From positions 343,272,183-343,336,182 of the forward strand of contig NC_135497.1 in NCBI RefSeq assembly GCF_052857255.1: DNA of 64,000 bases, read 5' to 3'. Positions 21,142 to 32,633 of this stretch are shown in pieces. The notes under the pieces are model-generated. The model worked only from the letters and a program-made list of their open reading frames with translations, was not told the origin of the DNA and searched no databases. Numbering within the stretch: the stretch's first letter is position 1; each line of letters starts with the position of its first letter. The position numbers and the translations under genes were made by a program. This DNA comes from Amblyomma americanum. Its lineage: Eukaryota > Arthropoda > Arachnida > Ixodida > Ixodidae.

Positions 21142-21415
21142 TGTGTAGTCTTTCTCTTTCGTCGACTGCCCCGTTCGCGCTGTGTTGTCCCTTCAAAGTG
21201 AAACGTAATAATTGATGCGCTATTACTACTGCGTACCTTGCACCGCAAGCAGTTTACGTGTCGAGAACGCTGCTTAATCGTCGCGTAAAACAGACTGGTT
21301 TGTAATGTTAACAAACCACCTTTACGTTCGGTTGCTTTGTTTTTCCACTTGCTTATTTCGGTATTAATCTGTAAATCGCGTTGACAAAATTCTGCCCTTT
21401 TTCGCAGTTGGAAAC
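21142..21415 (+). repeat. Direct duplication, unit 1
   Basis: Matches 22576-22832 in the same orientation. Both start TGTGTAGTCTTTCTC and share AATTGATGCGCTAT, CGAGAA and CTGCTTAATCGTCGCGT-AAACAGA blocks. Divergence is substantial, so the duplication or shared repeat is old. Confidence 0.55.
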
Positions 21416-21425
21416 TTGCACAGTT

Positions 21426-21506
21426 ACAAACGGCCGGATTTGAACCCGGGAACTACGGTTCAGTAGACGATCGTGCTAACCACTCAGCCACCGAGGCGGG
21501 TGCCAA
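21426..21506 (-). mobile_element. tRNA-like SINE head fragment
   Basis: On the minus strand, an A box TGGCTGAGTGGTTAG and a B box GGTTCAAATCC are correctly spaced. The flanking arms do not form a seven-pair acceptor stem, so this is the head of a SINE rather than a tRNA gene. The body is absent. Confidence 0.6.
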
Positions 21507-21948
21507 CTTTCGCACAAAAACGGAATTTGGTTGGCAGAATGGTTTTATAGAACTCGAGTGGCGGCGGCGCGTGCGCGCCACCGCCGCAGCTCGAGTCCCC
21601 GAGTTGCTACGCTCAAGTTTGTTCGCACAACGGCAGCGCCGCATTTCTCCCCTGGCGACGAATCGTTAAACATTGGGGCGCCGCAGGACCAGACGCTCTG
21701 CACGCTTCGTGTGCGGGTTCGACAAGTGAGCTGCGCGAGGCGGTGTGTTCGCAATGACAAAAGCTGTCCCGGCGGAGCAAAGCGTTCTTACGAGCTAGTG
21801 CTGCACCGTGGGCCGTCACAATATTGCTCGAAACACTAAACAGCGAGATGCACTTGGGAAACTATATCGATTGTGTGAGAATGAGGTTGAGTGGACTATA
21901 GAGAATCAAGTATTTCACCCCGCGGTTTTATCTTGCTTTCTTCCCTGG

Positions 21949-22125
21949 CTGCTGCAGTTCGCTTTCTTTTGTCTCTACCAACTCAACAAGTAAGCAATGG
22001 AGGGAATGCACACTACGGCTGCTGTATCCATTGCGTCTCTGGTTGCTGCAGTTTGCTTTCTTCCGTCTCTACCAACTCAACTAGTATGCAATGGATTAAA
22101 TGTACACTACGACTGCTGTAATTGT
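21949..22125 (+). repeat. Two-unit tandem repeat, period about 94
   Basis: A unit beginning CTGCTGCAGTTCGCTTTCTT and containing TCTCTACCAACTCAAC occurs twice head to tail. The second copy (from about 22043) has roughly a dozen differences. Confidence 0.6.
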
Positions 22126-22302
22126 TGCTCGCGTTCTCTGCCTTCTACCTGCACGATGCTTTATAAATTTGCAGCTACGATTCATTGGCGAGAGCAACAT
22201 CGCAATTCGATATCCCAGATTTTATCAGACGAAGTGGTTGGCACTACCGCTCTTTTTCATTTCTCAGTAAACTTGTGCCAAGGCGGTGTAATACGGAGGT
22301 TT

Positions 22303-22475
22303 GGTTTCGTGTATGTGTGTTTAACGTCCTAAAGCGACTCAGGCTATGAAAGGCGCTGTGGTGAAGGCTCCACAAATTTACACCACTTGGGATTCTTCAA
22401 GGTGCGCTTACATAGCGCAGTACATGGGCTTCTAGCATTTCGCAGCCATCGGAATTCGACCACCGCGGCCGGAAT
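22303..22475 (-). mobile_element. SINE fragment, third family
   Basis: Body of the SINE found complete at 50599-50832: TTTAACGTCCTAAAGCGACTC, GCAGTACA and TCGGAATTCGACCACCGCGG blocks on the plus strand. The tRNA-like head is lost after the GCGGCCGGAATTC point. Confidence 0.55.
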
Positions 22476-22575
22476 TCAATACGTAGGATTGCGAGTTGGT
22501 CTAGTGAAGTGACGTTTGTTTTGAACGGACAACACAGTGCGAGCGCGGAGAGTGTACGAAGGAGAATGTTCGTAT

Positions 22576-22832
22576 TGTGTAGTCTTTCTCCTTGCTCGAC
22601 TAGCCCCATTACCGCTGAGTTTTCCCTTCAAGATGAAGTGTAATTATTGATGCGCTATAATATCTGCGCACGTTGTAAAGGATCGGCCCCATACAGTTTA
22701 CGGGTCGAGAATAGCTGCTTAATCGTCGCGTTAAACAGAACGTCTTGTGACGTTAACAAATCATCTTTTCGATCGGTAGGTTTGTTTTTCTCTTTACGTT
22801 GGTAAAAATTACTCCCCTTTTTCACAGTTGCT
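22576..22832 (+). repeat. Direct duplication, unit 2
   Basis: Counterpart of 21142-21415, about 1.43 kb downstream, with SINE fragments lying between the two units. Confidence 0.55.
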
Positions 22833-24680
22833 GCCTTCCGATATCGCTTGCGAGATACAACAGCGCCGACTTGTTTCGGTACCACTCACACAAAACACCT
22901 CATTCGCGCGACAAATTTCAGGAGTTGAAAATACTGTCCCAGAAATCAAATGAAAGCATCACACAAGAACGATAGTGATATAAAAGAGAGGAGTAGTATG
23001 CCTGGTTTCGCAGAGGTAGACGTTCTTCTCCCTCACAACCAAGCGAACGGGTTAAGTCCCAGTGCAAGGAACACGCGTGTCCCATATTTTACCAAGCATT
23101 TCAGAAGTCTGGCGTGGTTTGGCGAGCAGAAGGATTATTTTCTTAGCCCCGTTTATTTCCTAGAACGAGCGCAATTTGTTTAGTAAGGTCGTAATATTTA
23201 AGACAAGATATATATACAACGCATGTCATAACCAACAACTACGTTGAACGTGTACGCCGCTTCATTTCACAGCGCTAACACTACTTTGCATTCTTGAGGC
23301 ATATAATTAAATAGCGGATTCACCTTGAGGTACACATCGTACACAATGTGATCGCTGACTTGAAGCACGCACTTCGCGACCAAACATGCCTGGTCGTAGT
23401 CAATCGTCTGCTCGACACAGCGACGTGACTAAGGAGTTTCTCCCCTTTTATTAGGTTTTGCTTTTCGTTAGTGCGCCAATAAGACCGATCCTTTACTGCA
23501 GGCGGTACGTTGTGACGTCGCATACACCTAACACTTTAAGAAGACAAATGTCCGTGGTGCCGTGACACCCAACCCTAGCACATATAGATAGACATGTCCC
23601 GGAAACCCCACTTTCTAAAGCCGCGTAATGCGTTCCTGGAGCTCTGGGAGCTGAAGCTGACCAGGCACGCCTCGAAAACCAGGCAGCTATCCTTTTCATC
23701 GCCAGAAGGTCGGCAGAAGCCTCCGGAGCCTTGGACTGAGGGCCCACCCACATGGGCTGCAGCCGCCATCCTCACTCGCTCACTGCGACGCGCCAGCGCG
23801 AGCGCATAAACTTGCAAGTAGGCATGTGAGAATACTGGGGCGAAAACAGCGAGCCCTGCAGTCAACATCCTAGTTTCTGCTTTTCTTCCAAAGAGCACAC
23901 TTCACGTCAGGAGCGGCAGCGCTACTCGGTGATGCTTTACGACCCTTTAATTTCACACTGTTATTCCTTGCTAAAATGCGCACGGAGAGCTTTACTTCTT
24001 TTTAAGTACGCATAACAACGTCGTGGCTTGTACTTGCTATGTAAAACCACTGTTTACTGGTAGACCATACCATGAGCCCTTTAAGGAAAACAGCTCTCCG
24101 GGATCTATAGTGTAAAGGCGGGTTGCACAAGCCGCACGGCCTGTTCACTCCGAGCTTCGTACTAACTAAACACAAAAAAACGGGAGGTGGCATCCGGAAA
24201 CACTGTGGAACTAAGATACGCAGAGCAAAAGCTTGAACGAGTGGCGAAGCAAACCGCCGAGTCTCAAGCACGCGACACTTTTCTGGAGAGAAAACCAGCT
24301 TCAACGCAGAAGCACCGAAAGTTGTTCCGAATGTACTGGTGCCCATATATCACCATGTAAAAGGTTCCCAACCTTTCACAAAGTGCAGGACTTTGCCGGG
24401 CTCCAGCGAACACTGCGCTTCTGCGGAGTGGTGTGAAATTGACAACCACTTGCTCTAACACAAAATAGAGACACTGTGATGGTTTACGAGACTTGGCGCA
24501 AACTTAAAACTATAGTGCCTAGAAGGTTCCTAGTGTGCCGTGCGCCAGATCGCCGTAACGGGAGATTGTGGGAGCGCTTTTAATGTATACGCGTAGCTCC
24601 GCCAGGGGGAGCAAAGGCATGGGAGGGTGCCAGCAGTGAAGTGCTGCAGTGGCTGCAGCAGGCAATTCGAGACATTGGGC
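22833..24680. other. No confident feature
   Basis: Short frames on both strands, none with a recognised domain. A frame at 23594-23809 overlaps GC-rich sequence but has no splice or start context worth calling. Confidence 0.35.
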
Positions 24681-24681
24681 C

Positions 24682-24718
24682 GTTCCAATACCTCCACGTA
24701 GACGGCTACTTAGACGTA
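24682..24718 (+). repeat. Short direct repeat, unit 1 (with 25769-25807)
   Basis: Both units share GTTCCAATA, then A-GTAGACGGCT and AGACGT with similar spacing, about 1.09 kb apart. They flank the candidate small gene. The second unit is followed by further AGACGTC words. The similarity is short and may be chance. Confidence 0.3.
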
Positions 24719-24825
24719 TAGACGGACAGCCGCCATCGTGGGAGGCGTTCCATTTCTCAAAAAGCAGTCTAAGATGACTGCTTCGCCGAAGTCAACGTCT
24801 ATGCAGGCTGACTTCCTGTCTAAAG

Positions 24826-25543
24826 ATGGCGGAGCTGGTGTACGCGGAGCGAGTCGTGCTATTCGCGGTCGTAGGTCTGCAGCCAGAGTATGGATACACA
24901 CCATCCTTCAAGTGTGAGTCATTTCTTTACGTTAATTGGTACGCAAACTAGTAGCTAATTAAGCCGTCTTCGTGGACATGCGATTCCTAGCAGTTATTCA
25001 CGCAGGAGAGAATCGTGCGGTTGACCGACTTGCTACAGCAGCGGACGCTGTAGGTCTGTTTACTTGGCCTGTTTATATTCCGGCTCTTAGCGCTTGATTA
25101 TATGAATTAAAACACGTCGCGGTCGTTGGGTTCCTCACTTGTGTTACGACGGCTGGCGTAACGGTTTACAAATGTGTTTTTATGCTGCGGTATCAGATGC
25201 ATCAACTGTTTCGTGCACATTGTTTTTTACCTCTGCAGTCTCAAAACGAACACACCGGCATATTGCGAATTGATTTTAGTCTGTGCAGGATTAAAGCTCG
25301 CTGCTGTCTTTAGATTTTCGCCGTCGCCGAGTACCACGTACGGCCGACAGCAGGTTTAATGGCAGGCAGGTGTTTTTCTGTTGCAGTATCACCGTTCGCG
25401 TATATTATTTTGTGTTTACAGTCGTTCGTATTCTTTTGTATGTTTACAGGGACGTCTGGACGAGCATGTTCGAGGAACATTATCCTCTTGAGGACAACAA
25501 CAACAATAGCATCAATAATAAAAGATTAATGGCATATGTCTAG
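24826..25543 (+). CDS. Candidate two-exon small gene, 59 residues, unknown function
   Basis: Exon 1 (24826-24911) starts at an AAAGATGGCGG context, which also resembles a YY1/initiator motif. It reads MAELVYAERVV and onward to ...YTPSF. A GT donor at 24912 (GTGTGAGT) and an acceptor after a TTTGTATGTTTACAG tract at 25449 define a 538-base intron. Joining in phase gives exon 2 (25450-25543) with residues DVWTSMFEEHYPLED, four Asn and a TAG stop. An AATAAA lies inside the last codons (25517-25522). The protein would be acidic and has no recognised domain. The stronger-looking donor two bases downstream would give a different frame. This could be the 5' part of a longer gene or chance. Confidence 0.3.
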
Positions 25544-25768
25544 CGTCGTCCTCGGAGAGCGGGCACTACCGTCTGCTACTAGTGGACTGACCGATAGTCT
25601 GTGTCACCAGTCTAATTTATGCGCAAAATTATTGCAGCAAAAATGTGCGAACTGTTGAAAATTCGTTTTCAATGATCGTCATTGGGAAGTTTAGGAACAA
25701 TTACAGTATAACTGTCCATATGCTGTAGTTACATTTTTATGCCGTGAGGCGGCATGAGCAGTAGACAA

Positions 25769-25840
25769 GTTCCAATATGTGGACATGTAGACGGCTTCCC
25801 AGACGTCACACCAGACGTCTTCGCGGACGTCTTCAGAATT
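25769..25840 (+). repeat. Short direct repeat, unit 2, with AGACGTC cluster
   Basis: Counterpart of 24682-24718, followed by three GACGTC words within 35 bases (25802-25833). It lies upstream of the THAP-type relic and could be part of its 5' region. Confidence 0.3.
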
Positions 25841-25990
25841 GCATCGCATCCCTTGGTCTGGCTTTGTGAATGGTGAATGCGTTTTGCGGAAGTTGTAAGA
25901 GGCCACTTTTTGCTGTTTTCGTGGTGTGCGTGCAGTGTTACGCGTTGGCAGCTTCTACAACAATTCTGGATGAATGCTGATGCAATTCAA

Positions 25991-27503
25991 TATGCCCAAG
26001 CCGAAGCGCCAATGCAGAGATAAGACATATTTTGTGCCGCTTTGCAGGAGTGGTTAACGTTCAAGCAAGGACCGCGCATCTATCTTCACTGCGCCAAACG
26101 ACATTGGGCGGCTTGCACTGTGGGAGAAGAACATCAAGAGAGAAGACAGAAGCTACCGCCGAGCTGTGCCGTGTGCGAAAAACACTTTGAAGAGAGCTTT
26201 ATAGAGCGCTCCTTCAGGATAACATTGAAATTACTCGTGAACGAGCTTGCTCGCGGCAAACCACGTCTGAAGCCCGATGCCGTGCGGACAACGTTTGATG
26301 GCTAACCGAAGCACCTTCTTCCCAAACAAGCTATGGAGAGAAAGACGAGAGATATATGCGGCCAGAAGCCTGCTGTTAAACGGCGCAAGCGGACCATGCC
26401 GGAGGCCGCTGAGCTCGACTTTGTTGTTGACGGCGTCGACTGTGAGAGCCAGGAGTATGGTCATGATCTAAAAATGTAGATATATCCATGGAGTGGAGTT
26501 GGAACTCTGACTGTAAAGGACAGAACACTGCTGAATTTAAAAGTGACACTTCTGAGCAGCAGGCTCAAAGCTTTGACGACAGTCGTCATCCGTTCTCCGG
26601 AATACTTGTTAAAGTGACGTCGATGCACGTGCCTCATGTGCCGTCTGGCACACTGGTATACGCCTGCTACGAAGCCGAAGAGAGGAATTTTACCAGCCTT
26701 TTTATCCAAAAGATGATAACATTTGTAAAGCCTCTGCCCGACGAGGATCAGTGATATCCACTGCTTACATGAAAGACAGAGAGAGCAGGCAAATCATGCG
26801 CTTAGAAATCGTAAAGGGGCCGTTGTTTTTGCTGATGTTGCGCTATTTTATAGGCCATGCACTACCAACAAGCTCATACCGCCACCTTTTTGGACTTTGC
26901 GATGGATGTGGTGTAAAGCCTTCAGGTGGAAGTTACACCACATATAAAGATAGGTTTTTTTTTGTGTGAGAAATGTCAAGTATTTACAGATTCTGAACGT
27001 GAAACTTGTGTTGAGTGCAACTATCAAATAATTCTGGCAAAAAACAATTATGCAGAGGAAGGAAAAAAAAAGTGACCTACAGCAAGAACAAAAACAAGCG
27101 CAATAGTATACCTCGCACTCTGTTAAGGCAAAACCAACAAAGCCATGCAAAACCAGCAGGGGCTTGTTTTTTGCCGAAGATCACTGCTGCTGGATTTAGG
27201 ATGACTCTTAAAAACACACAAGATATATTGCAATATTTCACTTCAGTGGTAGGGTTCACATATCTCTTGACGTTCTGCCTGAGTCAAGATAAAGTAGAGA
27301 ATTTATTTGGTATAATTATACAGTCATCTGGACGCAATGATCATCCCAGACCCTCTCAGTTTTTAATCACAGAAAATTTATTGACTTTGTATAATCTTCC
27401 TAAGCCACCAAAAGGAGGAAACTGCTCGCAAAAAACGAGAAATGCATTACTTATCGGCCAGCGCAGTCTGAGCAGCCCAAAGAGTGCCTTTTGGACGCCG
27501 TAG
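25991..27503 (+). pseudogene. P-element/THAP9-type transposase relic
   Basis: The ATG at 25991 begins a THAP zinc finger: YFVPLCRSG, a LALWEKNIK segment, then in a shifted frame CAVCEKHFEESFI with the C-x2-H ligands, and RGKPRLKPDAV...F. The domain is cut by a TAA at 26051 and an indel near 26148, and the expected first zinc Cys appears as Tyr. A 162-residue frame at 27015-27503 carries the C-terminal hallmark of P/THAP9 transposases: TLKNTQDILQYF, then LSQDKVENLFGII, NDHPRPSQFL and a PPKGGN run. The middle catalytic region is not recognisable. No terminal inverted repeats were found by eye. The original was a cut-and-paste DNA transposase or a domesticated relative. Confidence 0.65.
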
Positions 27504-28025
27504 ATATTTCTTGGATGAAGAGAAGCTTAGCGAACTTGAAGTAATTATTCAGGCTCTTTGCTCACATGGGGGCCATGTGGGATAGACCGAGAAAAGGGCA
27601 ACAGTACTTTGATGTATTTTACAGCAGTATATGTAGCAAGATAGATAATTGCTCAAAATTCGTGCCCAGATTGTGCAGAGCGCCTTTGTGTTTCCAGTTG
27701 ACAAGCGGGTGCAGATGCTAACTCTTGCTTCACGGCCAATTTCTACAATGGTGGCGTTATATATCCCAGGCAAGCGCTGGCCCTAGCTGTGAAGATCATG
27801 TAAGATGCTATTACTTCCTTGTTCAGCAAACATAAACTACATGCAGAAAGCTTGGCTGGCTTCGCAAAGCACCTCGAGACATTGACGGTACCACAGCTTG
27901 ACTGCACAGAGCGTGAAAGAGCTACCTTATCACAAATAGTGAATTTTTATGTGCTACTTAGGTTTCAGTTCTTTGTAAAAGGCACAAACAAAGAAAGGGA
28001 CGCTCAGAGGCAGCGGCAGAAATAA

Positions 28026-30130
28026 CTCAATTTACTCTACTGCCATTGACTAGTTCCCTCACGGAGTTTTAGCATTGCCTTCGCGGTGTGTCCTAAGCCT
28101 GCTTTACTGATGTAAATATCAAGTATCATTTCTTTTTTTGTCAACCGTGTTTCTCATTTTTGCACATTTCGTTATTAGTGCGTGGGCAAGGAAGCCGCGA
28201 ACATTATTACGCGTGGGCTATTTCTCCCAAGAAAAGTAATTTTTTTTTGTTGCAGGATGAGATATGCAATTGGCGGTCTAGAATCATTGCTTCGCCAATT
28301 AAAAAAAATCATTTAGTAAATTCCGCGGCTGACGACGGGAATCTGCCAACCCATGTATGTGAAAAAGCAAGCGGCGCTCGGGGTGAGCTCTTTTTATCCG
28401 ATAAGCGTGCAGCATGCTTCAGAAAATTTGTGTTCAAGGCACTTTTAGATAGGAAACGAAAGGACAAGAAGAAAGAAACTGAGAAAGTCGGCAGTTATGA
28501 TTACGGCTCTGGAGACAGCGCGCAATGCTCGATTAAAAAATACTACCCTTCAGCACCTCTCGCGTGGCAGAGCCCCACGCGGCAGCCGTCGGGGTTCATT
28601 GCTTGCAAAGCGCCTCGAACGCTCGCGAACGACACACTCGGAAGAAAGCTTCTAGGCACTATACTTAAAACTGAATTTATTGCCTGCATTTTGTGCTCAC
28701 GCAATTTGTTGTCAATTTTAAATCATGATCTAACTTGCCCAGCAATAAGTACTTAAACAAGCAGTGGTGGCTGAGGAGATCTGAAGCGGCCAGCTAGGAT
28801 CCGTCCCCTTACACCAAAGGTGACGAGGACAAGGCAACTGCCGTGTGAAAAAAAAAGGGCGGGGGAAGAGCGTGTTCCAAATGAGGGCGCCTTGAAGAAA
28901 GAAAGGATAGGGCAATGTTGTCGACATCAGTGTTCCGGAGGCCTAAAGCAAGTGCGCCACTTGTACGGAGCCTGCCAGCCCCGAGGTACCCTGCTTTCGC
29001 ACCTACCAGGCTTTCGTTTCGGCCATCGGCGAGTGGGTCCATGAAACGACCTGTCCACATCCGCACGCTGCACTGCGTCACCCAAGCCCGCCATTTCCGG
29101 CATCCGATCGGAGCCGGGCAGAGAGGCCAAGAAACCTGCAGCTTTTTGTGTTTTATTTAAAATATTGCGTCAATAACAATAGGCATTAATGCGATAGCAG
29201 TACAACCCCCATTTCTGGAAAGATTGTCCGGCATACGGTGTTCTCTGAAACATCCGAGAACCACCTGCCACAGTTACCGGGTGGCAAAATGTGGAGAGAG
29301 GAATATCACGCTGTCCAGTTGCAAGGAGAGGAGGGAGAGGTCGGAAGGTGGCTGCCGCGGTAAGAACCACGAAGGTCTGAAACGTCGAGTACGGTGCTGG
29401 TGGCCCCGAAGATGCACGGCCAAAGGTCACCGGAATCGCGACACCACATCGGCCACACAGCGGCCATCCACAGTCCGGCGGTGGTACTTGTGACGAGACA
29501 TTAATACTGTGCAGATAAGCTGCTGCCTGCCCCCCCCCCCTCCTTTCCCACCTCTTTTGATTTATTTTCTTGTTCGTGTAGCTCGATCTCTGAATCTCGT
29601 CGCTTACTTTTATATTGATTCGTTCAATAGCGTAAGATTGTGTATGTTTATGTATCTTTTTCTGTCATTACACCGATATTACTCGCGTGTTAATTTCACC
29701 CATACTATGACGTTTCTCTTATCTACAAAAGTTTGCAAATCCTCAGTCGTGTAGGCTTCCTTGCCTTTTGGAAATCACATTGTAACTCATTAGTTCTGTG
29801 AGTAACAGAGTTGAAGCTTTATTCGGATTAGAGGATTTTCGTTGCCCTGTGTGCTTTGGGTGCACATGCCCAGCGTTCTTGGGCAAAAATTTTGAAAGTT
29901 GGGAAATTGTAAAACAGTGTTAAATATTGAAAGTAATGGTCCATTTTTGTGATACATAGCAAAATCTTTCTTTTACACTGTTCCCATAGATAGCCACGAA
30001 CAGTTAGGACTGCTTTAGAAAAACAACGGAGAACGCTTGGGAACTGTCGTGGACGGAACGGACCATCTCAGTAACGCCACTCTGCGTTCCTGAAAAAAAA
30101 AACCGACTGTCCCGCACCAAGCAGCTCATT
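28026..30130. other. No confident gene
   Basis: A 198-codon frame at 28160-28756 (plus) has basic, low-similarity content and no domain; its start lacks support. Short frames at 28800-29500 overlap GC-rich sequence. A C-rich run is at 29527-29545. Confidence 0.35.
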
Positions 30131-30132
30131 GC

Positions 30133-30265
30133 CCCATGATACTTTGAGCGCCCATGATGGCTCAGGAGCACAGCCGCCAGCTTTCCCTCTAGTCAATAGT
30201 AAGAAACTCTATGCTGGCTGCTGAAGTGTGAAGTTTGCACCCCATCGATTGCTGCACCATTCTTT
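30133..30265 (+). repeat. Dispersed repeat Q, copy 3
   Basis: GCCCCATGATACTTTGAGCG start, then CCCATGATGGCT, AGTAAGAAACTCTATG and TTGCTGCACCAT, in the same order as at 11286-11510. Confidence 0.5.
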
Positions 30266-30358
30266 CCTCGCTCAGCCAAATACCGGAACGGCCTTCGCCA
30301 CGACGCCACTGCAACTACCTATTCCTCCAGATTTTCGAATTGTATAACTGCCATATAT

Positions 30359-30482
30359 TGTAACGGAAAACAGGGAGACAGGTCGCTAACCAGCAGAATA
30401 CAGCAAGCAGCCAGCCAGCCAGCGAGAGACACTTCAACGTCTTCGAAGACACTTCAGCGCCACCTGAGAACACCAGGTGGCA
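30359..30482 (-). repeat. 3' LTR of the 30.4-33.7 kb gypsy element
   Basis: 124 bp with TG/CA ends. It contains three CAGC-CAGC-CAGC units and an inverted CACCTG/CAGGTGG pair near one end. It is unusually short for a gypsy LTR. Confidence 0.9.
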
Positions 30483-30638
30483 TTACTCCCCCTCCAAAAA
30501 AAAGAAAAACAAAAGCGGGGTTGCAGTATGGGCAGTGGAAAGAGAAAAAAAAAACAGCACAAGCACACAAAAATGTACAAGGGAGGTGGGCGAAGGTGTC
30601 CCACGCGAAAACTAGCAGAACACTGAGCGTACTATCCA

Positions 30639-32633
30639 TTACCGCGTGAAGTAGGGTTTCATGCGGACAACGTGCACAACCTCAGAGCGGGGTGGACGAC
30701 GCTGAGGCTGCACAGTCCCGTCAGGAAGAACTTCGTAGGTCACTTCGGTGACGCGGCGCAAAACTCGGTACGGTCCAAAGTAACGGCACATCAGTTTTTC
30801 AGACAAGCCTGGGCGGCGTACCGGGGTCCACACCCAAACTTGGTCTCCCGGATGGTATTCGACGTGCCGATGACGGAGGTTGTAGCGGCGTGCATCCGTG
30901 CCCTGCTGCCGCTGAATGTGAAGACGGGCAAGTTGACGTGCTTCCTCGGCGCGCTGAGCGAACTGCTCGGCGTCTGGCGTGAGTGGGTGGTCATCAGTGC
31001 TGCATGGAAGCATTGCATCCAGCATCGTCTGAACGTCACGTCCGTAGACCAGACGAAATGGTGTAAATCGGGTCGTCTCCTGGGTGGCCGTGTTGTAAGC
31101 GTATGTGACGTACGGGAGAATCTCGTCCCAGGTTTTGTGCTGCGAGTCTATGTACATTGCGATCATGTCGGCGATCGTTCTGTTGAGTCTCTCTGTGAGC
31201 CCGTTCGTCTGTGGGTGATAGGCAGTAGTTTTGCGATGGTTCGTGTGACTGAGCTCGAACACGTCGCGCATGAGCTGTGCCGTAAACGCCGTACCTCGAT
31301 CAGTGATTACGTGGGACGGTGCGCCATGACGCAGCACGATTTGTTGCATAAAAAACTGGGCGATCTCAGATGACGTACCGCGCTGCACCGCTTTAGTTTC
31401 CGCATACCTTGTTAAATAGTCGGTCGCGACTATGATCCATTTATGACCGGCCGATGACACAGGGAATGGGCCCAGAAGATCGATGCCGACTTGATCAAAA
31501 GGCGTCCGAGGGGGTTCAATAGGTTGGAGCAAGCCCGCTGGCTTGAGAGGAGGCGCCTTACGACGTTGGCAATCGCGGCAGCCTCTGACGTAACGCTGGA
31601 CGGCGTGAGAAAGTTTGGGCCAATAATACGCCTGGCGCACGCGTGCAAGTGTGCGGGCAAAGCCCAAGTGGCCGGAGGTCGGCTCATCGTGACAAGCAAG
31701 AAGGATATCGGCGCGGAGATCTGCCGGAACGACGAGGAGGTGCGCTCGGTCAACAGTGCTGGAGTTTTTCTTAAACAAAATGCCGTTCCGGAGACAGAAG
31801 GCCGGCAGGTTTCTAGAAAATTGTCGGGGTACGACAGAAGCTCGGCCCTCCAGATAATCAATGATAGGTCGCAGGTCTGGGTCAGCTCGCTGGCGGGTCA
31901 TTAGGTCTAAGGCGCTGACAACTCCAATAAAACCACTCTCGTCCTCTATGCTATCATCCGCTAACCCGACGGGCGCGCGAGAGAGTGCGTCAGCGTCTTC
32001 GTGCGTCTGGCCAGATTTGTGCACAATGGTGTAATCGAATTCTTGGAGGCGGAGGCTCCATCGGGCTAGGCGCCCCGATGGGTCGCGATGATTTGCAAGC
32101 CAGCACAACGAATGGTGGTCGGTAACTACTTTGAACGGGCGGCCGTAGAGGTACGGACGAAATTTCATGGTTGCCCACAAAACCGCAAGGCATTCTTTTT
32201 CTGTGGTCGAATAGTTTGTTTCAGCGCGAGAAAGCGTGCGGCTTGCATACGCGATGACCCTTTCCACGCCACCTTGGTGTTGGACGAGTACGGCGCCGAG
32301 GCCGACGTTGCTCGCGTCGGTGTGGACTTCGGTTTCAGCCTCTTCATCAAAGTGCGCAAGAACAGGGGATGTTAGCAGTCGTCTGCGCAGCTCGGCAAAA
32401 GCCTCCTGCTGCTCGGCAGCCCACACGAACTGTGTATCATTGCGCGTGAGGTGGTACAGGGGTGCGGCAATCTTTGAAAAGTCGGCGATGAAGCGGCGGT
32501 AATATGCGCACAGACCCAAAAAACGTTGCACACTTTTCTTTGTTGCAGGAACAGGAAAGTTGGCGACGGCAGCAGTTTTCTCGGGGTCGGGCTTAACGCC
32601 ATCGGCACTCCGTTGGTAAAGGCGGCGGGTCAA
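30639..32633 (-). CDS. Gypsy pol fragment: RT thumb, RNase H, integrase
   Basis: The 664-residue open frame begins inside the reverse transcriptase connection (DGVKPDPEKT; FLGLCAYYRRFI near 38-49). RNase H carries TDAS near 105, EKECLAVLW near 145, TDHHSL near 171 and DADALSR near 213. Integrase has the zinc-binding His315, His322, Cys352 and Cys355, then catalytic Asp385, Asp445 and Glu481. A GPY/F module (RYFGPYRVLRR) near 620 closes it. All these residues are intact. The first 10 or so codons derive from the gag-side deletion junction, so the apparent start is artificial. Without protease and the reverse transcriptase palm it cannot act alone. The 156 bases to the LTR are untranslated. Confidence 0.85.
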   Translation of the reverse strand: MTRRLYQRSADGVKPDPEKTAAVANFPVPATKKSVQRFLGLCAYYRRFIADFSKIAAPLYHLTRNDTQFVWAAEQQEAFAELRRRLLTSPVLAHFDEEAETEVHTDASNVGLGAVLVQHQGGVERVIAYASRTLSRAETNYSTTEKECLAVLWATMKFRPYLYGRPFKVVTDHHSLCWLANHRDPSGRLARWSLRLQEFDYTIVHKSGQTHEDADALSRAPVGLADDSIEDESGFIGVVSALDLMTRQRADPDLRPIIDYLEGRASVVPRQFSRNLPAFCLRNGILFKKNSSTVDRAHLLVVPADLRADILLACHDEPTSGHLGFARTLARVRQAYYWPKLSHAVQRYVRGCRDCQRRKAPPLKPAGLLQPIEPPRTPFDQVGIDLLGPFPVSSAGHKWIIVATDYLTRYAETKAVQRGTSSEIAQFFMQQIVLRHGAPSHVITDRGTAFTAQLMRDVFELSHTNHRKTTAYHPQTNGLTERLNRTIADMIAMYIDSQHKTWDEILPYVTYAYNTATQETTRFTPFRLVYGRDVQTMLDAMLPCSTDDHPLTPDAEQFAQRAEEARQLARLHIQRQQGTDARRYNLRHRHVEYHPGDQVWVWTPVRRPGLSEKLMCRYFGPYRVLRRVTEVTYEVLPDGTVQPQRRPPRSEVVHVVRMKPYFTR

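Noticed and set aside
21426..21506. Possible tRNA gene on the minus strand
   Set aside because: Both internal promoter boxes are present, but 5' and 3' ends are not complementary; same sequence type as SINE heads in the window.
24682..25807. Short direct repeats as possible LTRs of a small element
   Set aside because: Match is under 40 bases with gaps, and there are no TG/CA ends, target duplication or element proteins between.
28160..28756. 198-codon plus-strand frame
   Set aside because: No recognised domain, no supported start or splice context, and composition like its surroundings; kept only as a note.
30672..31373. 233-codon plus-strand frame
   Set aside because: Lies wholly antisense to the intact integrase/pol frame of the gypsy element and has no domain.
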